DNA from: Microbacterium sp. A20
Lineage (GTDB): Bacteria; Actinomycetota; Actinomycetes; Actinomycetales; Microbacteriaceae
Length of the DNA: 64,000 nt
Assembly (NCBI RefSeq): GCF_004794515.1
Contig: NZ_SSDF01000082.1
Coordinates: 62,001 to 126,000 of the forward strand
Direction: 5' to 3'
Shown: piece by piece, positions 33,419 through 43,002 of the stretch
How positions within the stretch are numbered: position 1 is the first letter of the stretch
Layout: every line of letters starts with the position of its first letter
Program-made: the position numbers and the translations under genes
The notes under the pieces: model-generated
Told to the model about the DNA's origin: nothing
Databases searched by the model: none
The model's input: only the letters and a program-made list of their open reading frames with translations

Positions 33419-35224
33419 TCAGTCGGCGCGGCTCAGACTCGTCAGCACCTCGGTGCGGGGTGCGGACGGCAGGATGAAGCGGAACTCGGTGCCCACGCCC
33501 TCCTGGCTGGCCACATCCATGCTCCCGCCGTGCGCCAGGACGATCGCCCGCGTGATCGTGAGACCGAGCCCGACACCCGGCACGGCGTTGCGCGTGGCTG
33601 TCGATGCACGGAAGAAGCGGGTGAACAGCATCCCCTGCTCGTCTTCCGGGATCCCGACACCCGTGTCCTGCACGGCGAGCTCCACTCCCCCGTCGACCAC
33701 CCGGACGCGGGCACTGACGCGCCCGCCACGCGGGGTGAACTTGATGGCGTTGGAGAGCAGGTTGTCGAGCGCCTGACCGATCCGCCCGGAGTCGATCAGG
33801 AGGGGGATCGCGTCGGCCCCCACCTCGGCTTCGATCGAGATGCCCTCGCGCTGCGCGTGCGGTCCCGCGGAGACGACAGCCGATCGCACCAGTTCGACGA
33901 CATCCGCCTCTTCGCGCTCGAGCGGGAACCGCCCGGATTCGACCTGCGCGGTGAACAGCAGGTCGCCGACCAGGTTGAGCAGACGCTTCGCATTGCGCTC
34001 GATGATGCCGACGAACTCCTGCTGGTCCTCGGTCAGCGGCTGTCCGGGGTCGTTCTGCAGCAGATCGAGGAACCCGATGATCGCGCTCAGCGGCGTGCGG
34101 AGCTCGTGGGAGATCATCCCGACGAACTCGTCCTTCATGCGCGCGACCTCGACGGCCCTGGTCTCGTCGGTGAGGACGAACAGATACCCCTGCTGCGCGC
34201 CCGCGCCGTCTTTGTGCGGGGTGACGGTGACCCGAGCGGGAACCGTCGTGCCGCCCGCCGTCGTCACCTCGATGTCTCCGTCGACCGAAAGGCCGGCGTC
34301 GGCCTGGGCGAACAGCGCCTGGATTCCGGGCGAGAGATCCGCATAGCCGGGCAGAAGCTCGTGGTCCGAGCCGGGGCGGTCCGCATTGTCGGCCGCCAGC
34401 ATCGACAGGACCGCCGTGGAGAAGAAGCGGTCGATGCGCACGCCGTCGCGCGCTTCCTCCGCCGAGAGCCCCAGCAGGCGCTCGGCTCCGGGGTTCCACG
34501 CCGTGATCTTCCCGCTGCAGTCCGTCGCGATCACCGCCTGCGCCGTGATTGACGCCCACAGACTCTCGAAGGAGTCCAGCAGTTCCCGGTACTGACGCTC
34601 CTTGTCGCGCAACTGCACGATCATCGCCACGTTCTCCGACAGCGCCTTGGTGCGCTCGACGACGAGTTCCTCCGCCTGCTCCACGCGCATGCGCTGCTGG
34701 CGGGACAGCTCGTTGACGACCGCGGCGACCGCGGAGAACACCAGCGGCCCGACGACACCGCGCAACCACTCGACCGAGGTCGACGGCGGGTCGGCGAAGT
34801 ACGGCATGAGCAGTGCGATGGAGGTGAGTCCGCCGACGACGAAGACCCAGCGGATGCCCGGGGCAGCCGCGATCCAGACCACGGGGAGGATGACCAGCGA
34901 GCCGAAGATCGACGAGGCGCCACCGGTACCGGCACGGAACAGCCCGAACCCGATGATGTCGACCATGGGGATGAGCAGCACGACCCAGCCGTCGTAGACA
35001 TGGCGGGCGCTCAGCACCACGGCTTGCACGGTCGCTGCGAGGACCAGTCCGAGCCCCAGGAGGGCGACGCCGAGATGTGTGAACGGCAGGTCCGCGTTAC
35101 CCCACGACAGGAGCGCCGCGATGACGATGGCGGCGGCGGACGGCAGCTGCTTGACCAGAGGGCTCGGGTTGTCGAACATCCGGTACCACCGGCTCTCGGC
35201 CCGGTCGATGGCCGTCGCCCTCAC
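33419..35224 (-). CDS. Membrane PAS sensor histidine kinase (last gene of the seven-gene operon)
   Basis: A 601-aa sensor. Five to six hydrophobic helices lie between about 27 and 172, an integral sensor with no large extracellular loop. A coiled coil follows (about 172-212), then a PAS domain (about 220-350, VIATDCSGKITAWNPGAERLLGLSAEEA). The H-box FVGMISHELRTPLSAIIGF carries phospho-acceptor His373; N-box DNLLSNAIKF, G1 VQDTGVGIPEDE and G2 GVGLGLTI complete an intact HisKA-HATPase module. Start GTG at 35224 overlaps the stop of the single-domain response regulator (GTGA). Likely partners are that regulator and the receiver fused to the deacetylase encoded first in the operon. Confidence 0.93.
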   Translation of the reverse strand: MRATAIDRAESRWYRMFDNPSPLVKQLPSAAAIVIAALLSWGNADLPFTHLGVALLGLGLVLAATVQAVVLSARHVYDGWVVLLIPMVDIIGFGLFRAGTGGASSIFGSLVILPVVWIAAAPGIRWVFVVGGLTSIALLMPYFADPPSTSVEWLRGVVGPLVFSAVAAVVNELSRQQRMRVEQAEELVVERTKALSENVAMIVQLRDKERQYRELLDSFESLWASITAQAVIATDCSGKITAWNPGAERLLGLSAEEARDGVRIDRFFSTAVLSMLAADNADRPGSDHELLPGYADLSPGIQALFAQADAGLSVDGDIEVTTAGGTTVPARVTVTPHKDGAGAQQGYLFVLTDETRAVEVARMKDEFVGMISHELRTPLSAIIGFLDLLQNDPGQPLTEDQQEFVGIIERNAKRLLNLVGDLLFTAQVESGRFPLEREEADVVELVRSAVVSAGPHAQREGISIEAEVGADAIPLLIDSGRIGQALDNLLSNAIKFTPRGGRVSARVRVVDGGVELAVQDTGVGIPEDEQGMLFTRFFRASTATRNAVPGVGLGLTITRAIVLAHGGSMDVASQEGVGTEFRFILPSAPRTEVLTSLSRAD

Positions 35225-35568
35225 TTCTTCACCTGCTCCACGATCCGATGCAGATCCGCGCCCGTGATCGGCTTCGGCAGCGCGGCATCCGCCGGCGGGT
35301 AGTCGGCGGCATCGAGCACCGAGCTGATCACGAGGAAGCAGTCGGGGAACTGCTCCTGCACCAGGCGCGCGCACGCCTGCCCCGAGATCCCCGGAAGCAG
35401 CAGATCGAGTACGGCGACCGCGGGATCGATCTCCGGGAATGCCGCGATCGCCGACTCGGCGTCATGCGCGATGAAGACGTCGAAGCCCTCGCGCTCGAGA
35501 TAGCGGCGCAGGAGCGCAGCCTGATCGGGGGCGTCCTCGACGACGAGAGCCAACGGCCTCCCGGTCAT
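35221..35568 (-). CDS. Single-domain response regulator
   Basis: A 115-aa CheY-like receiver with no output domain: acidic pocket Glu11-Asp12, phospho-acceptor Asp55 in VAVLDLLLPG, Ser-Ser in place of the usual switch Thr (VISSVLD), and Lys in AALPKPITG. It may act as a phosphate shuttle or sink. Start ATG 35568 overlaps the 47-aa gene's stop (ATGA), and its stop overlaps the kinase GTG. Longer upstream frames run through the glycosyltransferase gene and are not used. Confidence 0.9.
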   Translation of the reverse strand: MTGRPLALVVEDAPDQAALLRRYLEREGFDVFIAHDAESAIAAFPEIDPAVAVLDLLLPGISGQACARLVQEQFPDCFLVISSVLDAADYPPADAALPKPITGADLHRIVEQVKK

Positions 35569-35708
35569 CGAAGGAACAGCTCTCGCACGACGACCACGAC
35601 GATGACGACAGCGAGCGCGAGGGCCGCCTGCGGGATCAGTCGTCGCTCGCGTCGGGCATCCGCGACGATCTCCTCCCGCTCGGCTTCGGGTGACGGTGCA
35701 GCGGTCAT
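35565..35708 (-). CDS. 47-aa single-pass membrane peptide
   Basis: A tiny gene locked between the glycosyltransferase and response-regulator genes by ATGA overlaps on both sides (35705-35708 and 35565-35568), which is strong support for its being real. Residues 1-25 are charged (SPEAEREEIVADARRERR) and 26-42 form one very hydrophobic helix (ALALAVVIVVVVV), ending RELFLR. No homologue is recognised. By position it may be an accessory or regulatory subunit of the membrane glycosyltransferase or the kinase. Confidence 0.75.
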   Translation of the reverse strand: MTAAPSPEAEREEIVADARRERRLIPQAALALAVVIVVVVVRELFLR

Positions 35709-37192
35709 GAGTCGACGCGTCCGATCTTCTCGGTCTTGATCCAGGAGGCGTCTGCGCGACGCCACTCTTTGATGTAGGAATCCACGGTGATGGCACACAG
35801 CAGGGAGCCGTAGCCGCAGACGTAGAGCAGAAGCCCTGCGAAGAACCGCCCGCCGGGGAGCGGCTCCACCGCGCGCGCCAGCCAGATCCCGAGCATCGAG
35901 ATCGGACCCCACAGGTAGAACACCACGGCCCAGAAGATGCGGGACTGATCCGTGAGGCCCAGCCCCACAGCGGCGAGGAGGGACTCGAAAGCCCAGGGGA
36001 ACAGGGCGATCGCCATCAGGATGAGCGCCCCCAGCCCCGGGAACATGATCGCCTCGCGCCAGGAGTGCCGGCCCGTCCGTGGATCGAGCTGCACCGAGTA
36101 CAGCATCGAGAACAGGTAGATGCAGGCCGCCGAGATCCACATGAAGCGGAAGACGAACTCCGCGATGTCGCTGTGCAGGAAGAGCAGGGCGAGCATTCCC
36201 GCCGCCGCCAGGAGCATGAACGCGGGGAGCAGCAGGATGGTGAACCAGGCCAGCCCGAACGAGAAGCTGCCCAGGTTGTGCTCCCGGCTCGGTCGGAACC
36301 ACAGCTTGCGGTAGATCGAGGTGAGCTGCACGTTGCCGCGGGCCCAGCGCAGTCTCTGCTTCCAGAGGCTGTCGATCGTCCGGGGCTCTTCGGCCAGCAC
36401 GACGGCGTGCGGCTCGAAGACCATCCGACGACCCTTGAGCTGACCCTCGAACGTCGTCATCGTGTCTTCGGCGAGAGTCCCCGTCGGGATGCGCCCGCCG
36501 ATCGCCTCCAGGTTCGCCCGCGAATGCAGCTGGGCGCCCCCGGCGAGACAGGCGATCGCGCCGCCCACGTTCTGCACACGGCGAGCGGACAGCTGGCCGA
36601 TCACGTACTCGATCGCGATGAAGCGGGTGAGGTAGTTCCGGTCACGGCTGCCCTCCGCGATATAGGCGGTGACGGCCCCGACCTTCTCGTCGGCGAGATG
36701 CCGGCTGAGTTTGCGCAGGGAGTCGCGCGCGAAGATGACGTCGGCATCCATGATGAGCACGGCTTCGGTCCAGGCATCGGCGAGCACCACGCCCAGGCCG
36801 TGGTTGAGCGTGTGAGCCTTGCCCTCGCCGCCCTTCTCCCGACGCAGGTGCACGACCCGTCCGGGGTGGGCATCGGCCTTCGCCGCGACGATGGCGGGGG
36901 TGTCGTCGGTGGACGCGTCGTCGACGACGAACACGCGCAGGCGCTCGGCGGGGTACTCCAACTGGAGCAGCCGCTCGATCGCCGGGCCGATGACCGCCCC
37001 CTCGTTCCACGCCGGGATGATGACGGCGACGTTCGGATGGTACGGCGCCGCCTTGCCGTAGTGGTTGCGGAAGGCGTGCACCGGAAGCATGAGGAACTGC
37101 AGCCCGGTGTTGATCACCGGCAGCGTGCCGACCAGGACGCACAGCAGGAGGATGACCACGAAGACGGTCTGCAGCCAGGTCAGGTCGGCCAT
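35705..37192 (-). CDS. Membrane family-2 glycosyltransferase, processive type
   Basis: A 495-aa inverting GT2 enzyme of the cellulose/hyaluronan/poly-GlcNAc synthase class. One helix is at about 9-28, then the GT-A domain with VVDDAST (89-95), DAD (149-151), ED (242-243) and QRLRW (279-283): the D, DxD, ED and QxxRW set of processive synthases. Five more helices lie between about 300 and 480, consistent with synthesis coupled to export. No PilZ domain. Acceptor and sugar are unknown. Start ATG 37192 overlaps the PHP gene's stop (TGATG). The N-terminal deacetylase gene of this operon recalls the synthase-plus-deacetylase pairing of poly-GlcNAc loci. Confidence 0.92.
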   Translation of the reverse strand: MADLTWLQTVFVVILLLCVLVGTLPVINTGLQFLMLPVHAFRNHYGKAAPYHPNVAVIIPAWNEGAVIGPAIERLLQLEYPAERLRVFVVDDASTDDTPAIVAAKADAHPGRVVHLRREKGGEGKAHTLNHGLGVVLADAWTEAVLIMDADVIFARDSLRKLSRHLADEKVGAVTAYIAEGSRDRNYLTRFIAIEYVIGQLSARRVQNVGGAIACLAGGAQLHSRANLEAIGGRIPTGTLAEDTMTTFEGQLKGRRMVFEPHAVVLAEEPRTIDSLWKQRLRWARGNVQLTSIYRKLWFRPSREHNLGSFSFGLAWFTILLLPAFMLLAAAGMLALLFLHSDIAEFVFRFMWISAACIYLFSMLYSVQLDPRTGRHSWREAIMFPGLGALILMAIALFPWAFESLLAAVGLGLTDQSRIFWAVVFYLWGPISMLGIWLARAVEPLPGGRFFAGLLLYVCGYGSLLCAITVDSYIKEWRRADASWIKTEKIGRVDS

Positions 37193-37905
37193 CAGGAGGC
37201 CTCCACCGCGTCGAGCAGGGGGATGACACGCGAGTATCGGCCGACCTCGGCGGCATCGTGGCTGTCGGTGGAGGCGACGATCGCTCCCCCGGCACGCAGA
37301 AGAGCCGACAGCGCGTCGGCGCCGGGGCACCCCCACTTCTCATTGACCTCGACCAGAGTGTCGGTCTCGGCCGCCGCGCGCGCCCACGCCTCCGTGCGCT
37401 CCCGCCCGAGATCGAGCTCGGACAGACCGATCTTGGGGAGGATCGAGAAGCAGTGCGCGAGCTGGTTGCCGGGATGCCGGCGCATCGTCGCGATGAGCGC
37501 GTCGACCAGCTCGTCCAGCACGTCGTCGGGGGCCCAGCCCGCGGCCATCCGTTCGCGCACGGCTGTGGGGCCGAGCGGGCCGTCGACGCCCGGGAACTGG
37601 TGATCGGCGATCAGGATCCGGTCGATGCCGTTCGGAAGAGCCGGGATGTCGAGCGACCCCGCGGCGTCGAGGATCTTGGCCTCCACGCCCGTGAGCACGG
37701 TCAGTCCCTCGGGCAGCCGCAGCCCGCGGACGGCAGCCACGTACTCCGGCACCCACGTGGTGCTCTGGCGCACATGATCGACGAGACGCAGTGTGGTCAG
37801 CCCGGCGGCCGCCGCCGCCTCGACGTTCTCGGCGAGGGTCGACACCGCATCGTCCGAGAAGGTCGAGTGCACGTGGAAGTCACCGCGCAGCACGGCGTGA
37901 CTCAC
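37192..37905 (-). CDS. PHP-domain metal-dependent phosphoesterase
   Basis: A 237-aa PHP enzyme. Metal-ligand motifs appear in order: HVHSTFSDDA, RLVDHV, GVEAKI, IADHQFPG, AHCFSIL, VEVNEKWG and STDSHDAAEVGR. It is shorter than DNA polymerase X and resembles histidinol-phosphatase-like PHP proteins, but histidine synthesis is not the context. It probably removes a phosphate from a sugar phosphate or other metabolite in the operon's pathway. Start GTG 37905 overlaps the ATP-grasp stop (GTGA), with GGAGGAG just upstream. Confidence 0.88.
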   Translation of the reverse strand: MSHAVLRGDFHVHSTFSDDAVSTLAENVEAAAAAGLTTLRLVDHVRQSTTWVPEYVAAVRGLRLPEGLTVLTGVEAKILDAAGSLDIPALPNGIDRILIADHQFPGVDGPLGPTAVRERMAAGWAPDDVLDELVDALIATMRRHPGNQLAHCFSILPKIGLSELDLGRERTEAWARAAAETDTLVEVNEKWGCPGADALSALLRAGGAIVASTDSHDAAEVGRYSRVIPLLDAVEAS

Positions 37906-38891
37906 AGCTCCTCCTGATGGCCCGCGTGGGCGGAGACCAGCACGTCGTCGACCTCGACGATCACATCCTCCAGGAAGCGCACCGACGCGACCTCGCGGAA
38001 CGGCACGCGCACCGGCAGCTCGCGTCCGAGGAACAGGTCGGCCACGAGTGACGGGATGTCGACACCGGCCGCGATCGTCAGCGGCAGTGCGCCGGGGAAG
38101 CGCGGGTTGACCTCGAGCAGCACGGCCCGGTCGGCGCGGTCCCGGCGCAGCTGCACGTTCGCGACTCCGACGAGTCCGATGGCGCGGGCGATCGCTGCCG
38201 CCGCGTCCTCGAGCTCCGGATTCTGCACGGTACGTCCGGCGATGGCGACCCCGGAATCGACCCGCGCGCGGGTGCGGGGCACCGCGGCGACCACGTGTCC
38301 CGCCGCATCCGCGATGACGTCGACCGAGTACTCCTCCCCCGGGAGGAAGTCCTGCACGATGAGACCCTCGTCCGTCGGGAGCGCCTCGAGTGCCGCCCGG
38401 TCGGGCACGAGGCGCACGCCGCGGCTGCCGGCGCCCTGACGCGGCTTGGCGAAGACCGGGAACTCCCAGTCGACCGCCTGAGCATCGGGGCCGGCGAGGA
38501 CCGTGCGCGGAGTGAGCCCGGTCGGCGCGCACCGTTCGGCGAGCGCGAGCTTGTCGAGAGCGGTGTTGAGCGTGTCTGCCGACGGGGCCGCGAGCACGGC
38601 GGGCGCGAGTTCCTCCCGCCGCTCGGCCAGGGCGATGAGCTCGACATCGACCGTCGAGATCACGAGGTCGAGCTGATCGGCCTCGACCAGCCGCGCGATC
38701 GCCGGCACGAAGTCGTCATCCCTTCCCGGCGGGACCAGGCGACGCTGCTCCGCCGGCACCAGGTAGATACCACTCGCCCAGCCGTCCATGTCGGCGGCGA
38801 ACACGGTCAGATCGGATCGGCGGAGGAGGGATCGGATCACGGCGACTCCGGCCGGTCCGCCTGCTCCGGTCACCAGCACACGCTTCGTCAT
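37902..38891 (-). CDS. ATP-grasp ligase (carbamoyl-phosphate-synthase-like)
   Basis: A 329-aa ATP-grasp enzyme expected to activate a carboxylate as acyl phosphate and join it to an amine or other nucleophile. The N-terminal nucleotide-fold domain reads RVLVTGAGGPAGVAVIRSLL, the phosphate loop is FAKPRQGAGSRGVRLV, and the Mg site is LLEVNPRFPG. Similar stand-alone proteins appear in surface-glycan and peptide-like biosynthetic loci. Substrates cannot be read from sequence. The ATG overlaps the preceding gene's stop (TGATG, 38889-38893). Confidence 0.9.
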   Translation of the reverse strand: MTKRVLVTGAGGPAGVAVIRSLLRRSDLTVFAADMDGWASGIYLVPAEQRRLVPPGRDDDFVPAIARLVEADQLDLVISTVDVELIALAERREELAPAVLAAPSADTLNTALDKLALAERCAPTGLTPRTVLAGPDAQAVDWEFPVFAKPRQGAGSRGVRLVPDRAALEALPTDEGLIVQDFLPGEEYSVDVIADAAGHVVAAVPRTRARVDSGVAIAGRTVQNPELEDAAAAIARAIGLVGVANVQLRRDRADRAVLLEVNPRFPGALPLTIAAGVDIPSLVADLFLGRELPVRVPFREVASVRFLEDVIVEVDDVLVSAHAGHQEEL

Positions 38892-39934
38892 CAGCTCTCC
38901 CGTCGGCTGAGTTCATGGGCGCCGATGAACTCGGCTGTCTCGCGCACCACTTCCAAGGGTTCGACGGCTGTTCCGCCCCCGAACCGCGACCAGTACCGCG
39001 CCGTCGCGGTGACGAACTCGGGCGCCAGATAGTCGCGGCTCGCCGTCTGCGAGCCGAAGCGCTCCAGCAGTCGGAGCTTGTCGTCGAGATACTGATCGAT
39101 CCGCACGAACCGGGTCGGACGGAAGTCGATCGTCGACGACGGGCTCTGGTAGCAGGCGACCGTTCCCACTCGGCGGGTCGCCACGATGGTGGCCTCGCTC
39201 ACTGCGCGGTGATCCTGGTGGCGGTCGTTGCTCGAGTGCGTGTAGACGATCGTCGGCTGGATCTCCTGCACGACCTCCTCGATGAGGCGCACCGTCGAGC
39301 CGCCGCCCGAGATCTCGGTGTCCACGAGATCCTTCAGGAACAGCCGGGCACCGAGCATCTCCGCCGCCGCCAGCGACTCGTCCTGCCGGCTTTCGGCATC
39401 GCCCCCGCGCGCTCCGCGGGAAAGGGTGAGGATCGTGATCTCGTCCTGCGCCCGGGAGTGCGCCGCGAGGAGTCCCCCGACCCCGATCTCGACGTCGTCG
39501 GGATGGGCGCCGATCGCGAGCACGCGCTCCTTCGGGCGTGCTTCCTCGCGGCGGCGGCGGCCTTCTTCGACCAGTCGCGTGACCGACTCGACGAGCTTGG
39601 CGTTGTCGAGAGGCTTGGTGAGGAACTCATCCGCCTGCGCGCGCAGCGCCGAGACCGCGTACTCCACCGACACATGGGCAGTCATCACCACGACGGGCAC
39701 GGTGGGAACCGTGCGACGGAGCTCGGCGAGAAGCTCGAGCCCGTTGAGTCCGGGCATCTCGATATCGGTCACGACGACGTCGGGCCGCACCTGCGCCACG
39801 CGTTCGACAGCGGCCCTCCCGTCCTCGGCGACGTCGACGATGCAGCCGGCCCGCCTCTCGAGCACGGTCTTCACGAGCAGGGCGACGTCCGAGTCGTCGT
39901 CGACGACGAGTACGCGAGGAGCATCCTCTGGCAT
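38891..39934 (-). CDS. Receiver domain fused to PIG-L/LmbE deacetylase
   Basis: A 347-aa two-domain protein. Residues 6-122 are a response-regulator receiver: DDD at 12-14, phospho-acceptor Asp57 in VVTDIEMPG, Thr85 and Lys107. A charged helical linker (EEGRRRREEARPKE, 123-137) leads to a PIG-L-type zinc amidohydrolase with AHPDD (143-147) and HQDH (239-242), the family's metal ligands. PIG-L enzymes deacetylate GlcNAc-containing substrates such as GlcNAc-inositol or GlcNAc-PI. A phosphorylation-gated deacetylase is the simplest reading. Start ATG 39934 follows AAGGAG; the longer frame to 40063 has no support. First gene of the seven-gene operon. Confidence 0.92.
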   Translation of the reverse strand: MPEDAPRVLVVDDDSDVALLVKTVLERRAGCIVDVAEDGRAAVERVAQVRPDVVVTDIEMPGLNGLELLAELRRTVPTVPVVVMTAHVSVEYAVSALRAQADEFLTKPLDNAKLVESVTRLVEEGRRRREEARPKERVLAIGAHPDDVEIGVGGLLAAHSRAQDEITILTLSRGARGGDAESRQDESLAAAEMLGARLFLKDLVDTEISGGGSTVRLIEEVVQEIQPTIVYTHSSNDRHQDHRAVSEATIVATRRVGTVACYQSPSSTIDFRPTRFVRIDQYLDDKLRLLERFGSQTASRDYLAPEFVTATARYWSRFGGGTAVEPLEVVRETAEFIGAHELSRRES

Positions 39935-40148
39935 AGGTGCGGCTCTCCTTGGGGAGGTTCCCTGACCGATGGGGATCGGTCGTGCGACCTCGGCGCCTTC
40001 ATCACCGGGGCCGCTGGGAAAGTCGAGCGGGGTATGTCGATTCTGGCATAGGCCCGCACGCACCGAGGGAGGCGCATCCGCATGCGTTCATGGACGAGAT
40101 CGATCCTCGACGCACCCGCCGATCGTGCCCCTCCTGCGTGGCGCTGTC
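39935..40148 (-). promoter_or_regulatory. Upstream region of the seven-gene operon
   Basis: The 214-base gap contains only the Shine-Dalgarno AAGGAG close to 39934 and no clear terminator for the DUF2277 gene that ends at 40149. The promoter of the operon must lie here, or the operon is read through from DUF2277. I cannot assign -35/-10 boxes with confidence. Confidence 0.4.
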
Positions 40149-40463
40149 TCAGGATCCGGCCGCCGCAGCGCGCTTCTCCTGCTGGAAGACGCGGATGGCC
40201 TCGTAACGGTCGGCCGAGCGGGCGCGGCGCTTGGCCGCCTCCTCGTCGCGGTTCTTCGGCGGCGCGGTCGTGACGAGCTCGTCGAGGAGGACTCTCGTCG
40301 CCTGCGCGATCTCGGCGACCGCACGGTCGAACACGGCGCGATTGGCACGCGACGGCGCGTTCGCTCCGGAGATCTTCCGCACGAACTGGAGGGCCGCGTC
40401 GTGGCACTCGTCATCGGTCGCGGCAGGCTCGAGGTTGTTCAGCGGGACGATGTTTCGGCACAT
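40149..40463 (-). CDS. DUF2277 family protein
   Basis: A 104-aa cytoplasmic protein beginning MCRNIVPLNNLEPAATDDECHDAALQFVRKISG, the exact opening style of DUF2277 (MCRNI...L.N..P.AT..E...AA.QFVRK.SG). The C-terminal half is basic and helical. Function is unknown. The first Cys and Asn are conserved in the family. TAGCGT-N6-ATG indicates a leaderless transcript. Confidence 0.9.
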   Translation of the reverse strand: MCRNIVPLNNLEPAATDDECHDAALQFVRKISGANAPSRANRAVFDRAVAEIAQATRVLLDELVTTAPPKNRDEEAAKRRARSADRYEAIRVFQQEKRAAAAGS

Positions 40464-40469
40464 ACCGGC

Positions 40470-40475
40470 ACGCTA
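40470..40475 (-). promoter_or_regulatory. -10 box, leaderless DUF2277 gene
   Basis: TAGCGT on the minus strand is six bases before the ATG at 40463. Confidence 0.5.
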
Positions 40476-40515
40476 CGCCGCGTCCCGGACAGACGGAAGA
40501 GGAGCAGGTCGCGGC

Positions 40516-40557
40516 ACCGGTACCGCAGCAGGGAGGGGATGGTGCGACCGGTACCGC
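40516..40557 (+). promoter_or_regulatory. Duplicated ACCGGTACCGC site upstream of the DUF4190 gene
   Basis: The 11-base sequence ACCGGTACCGC occurs at 40516-40526 and 40547-40557, 31 bases apart (three helical turns), in the intergenic region between the divergent DUF2277 and DUF4190 genes. It could be a pair of operator half-sites; there is no direct evidence of binding. Confidence 0.35.
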
Positions 40558-40623
40558 CCTCGCTACGCTCGGGGCAATCGGAACCGCAGCACGTTTCTCG
40601 TTCCCTCGTCGACAGGACAGAAC

Positions 40624-41178
40624 ATGACGAACCCTCCGTTCCCCGAACAGCCCAACCCCGATTCCTCGGTCCCCGAGACACCGCCGCCGCCACCAGCCGC
40701 GCCCGCGCCCGCGCCGACCGAACATGTTCCCTCGGCGCCCACGCCGGACTGGAACACCGCACCGGACGGAGTCCCGGGCGCCGGGGTCGGCTCCCCCGCA
40801 GACGACCACCCGGCCCCCGTAGGCGCGACGTACTCCGCTCCCCCTGCCGCCGACTATCCGGCGCCCGGCACCTCGGCCTACGCGCAACCCACCTCCGCGC
40901 CTCCGGGGCGGATCCTGTCGATCGTCGGGTTCGTGCTCGCGTTCGTGGTGGCACCGGTCGGACTGATCATCAGCATCGTCGCCGCCGTGAAGCTCGGCAA
41001 GACCGGTCAGCCGAAGGGCCTCGCCATCGCCGGCATCATCGTCGGCGCGCTCATCACGATCTTCTGGGTGATCCTCCTGATCGTGCTCTTCACCGCCTTC
41101 GCCGCGCTCATCGGCATGTGCGCGGACCTCGGGCCCGGAGTCTGGGAGGTCGACGGCATCACCTACCGATGCGGCTGA
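40624..41178 (+). CDS. DUF4190-type membrane protein with proline-rich N-terminus
   Basis: A 184-aa protein. Residues 1-97 are disordered and rich in Pro, Ala and Thr (PPPPPAAPAPAP). Then come two membrane helices, ILSIVGFVLAFVVAPVGLII and LAIAGIIVGALITIFWVILLI, around the typical loop AAVKLGKTGQPKGLAIAG of DUF4190. A short extracytoplasmic tail has two Cys residues (MCADL...ITYRCG) that could pair. The start ATG at 40624 has AGGA upstream; the open frame continues upstream to 40231 over the DUF2277 gene but is not used. Function unknown. Confidence 0.82.
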   Translation: MTNPPFPEQPNPDSSVPETPPPPPAAPAPAPTEHVPSAPTPDWNTAPDGVPGAGVGSPADDHPAPVGATYSAPPAADYPAPGTSAYAQPTSAPPGRILSIVGFVLAFVVAPVGLIISIVAAVKLGKTGQPKGLAIAGIIVGALITIFWVILLIVLFTAFAALIGMCADLGPGVWEVDGITYRCG

Positions 41179-41196
41179 CCTGCACCGACGACACAC

Positions 41197-41239
41197 AGCG
41201 AGAGGGGCCGGATGCCCACAGCATCCGGCCCCTCTCGCT
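41197..41239. terminator. Strong bidirectional terminator
   Basis: A perfect 19-bp stem (41197-41215 with 41221-41239) and five-base loop between the convergent DUF4190 gene and guaB. Confidence 0.85.
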
Positions 41240-41248
41240 GTCTGACGA

Positions 41249-42841
<1,593 letters not shown>

Positions 42842-43002
42842 CTAAGCGCGACGCGCCCGAGAACATTCCCGGAGCCGGCCGTTACCGGACCGTTGGACCC
42901 GACGGTAGGTGATTCGCAGATCGCACACTACGCTCAAATGCGTCGTCCATCCCTGCGGTTCATACCCGATGCCGCAGTGACAGCACTCACAGTGGAGGTT
43001 GC

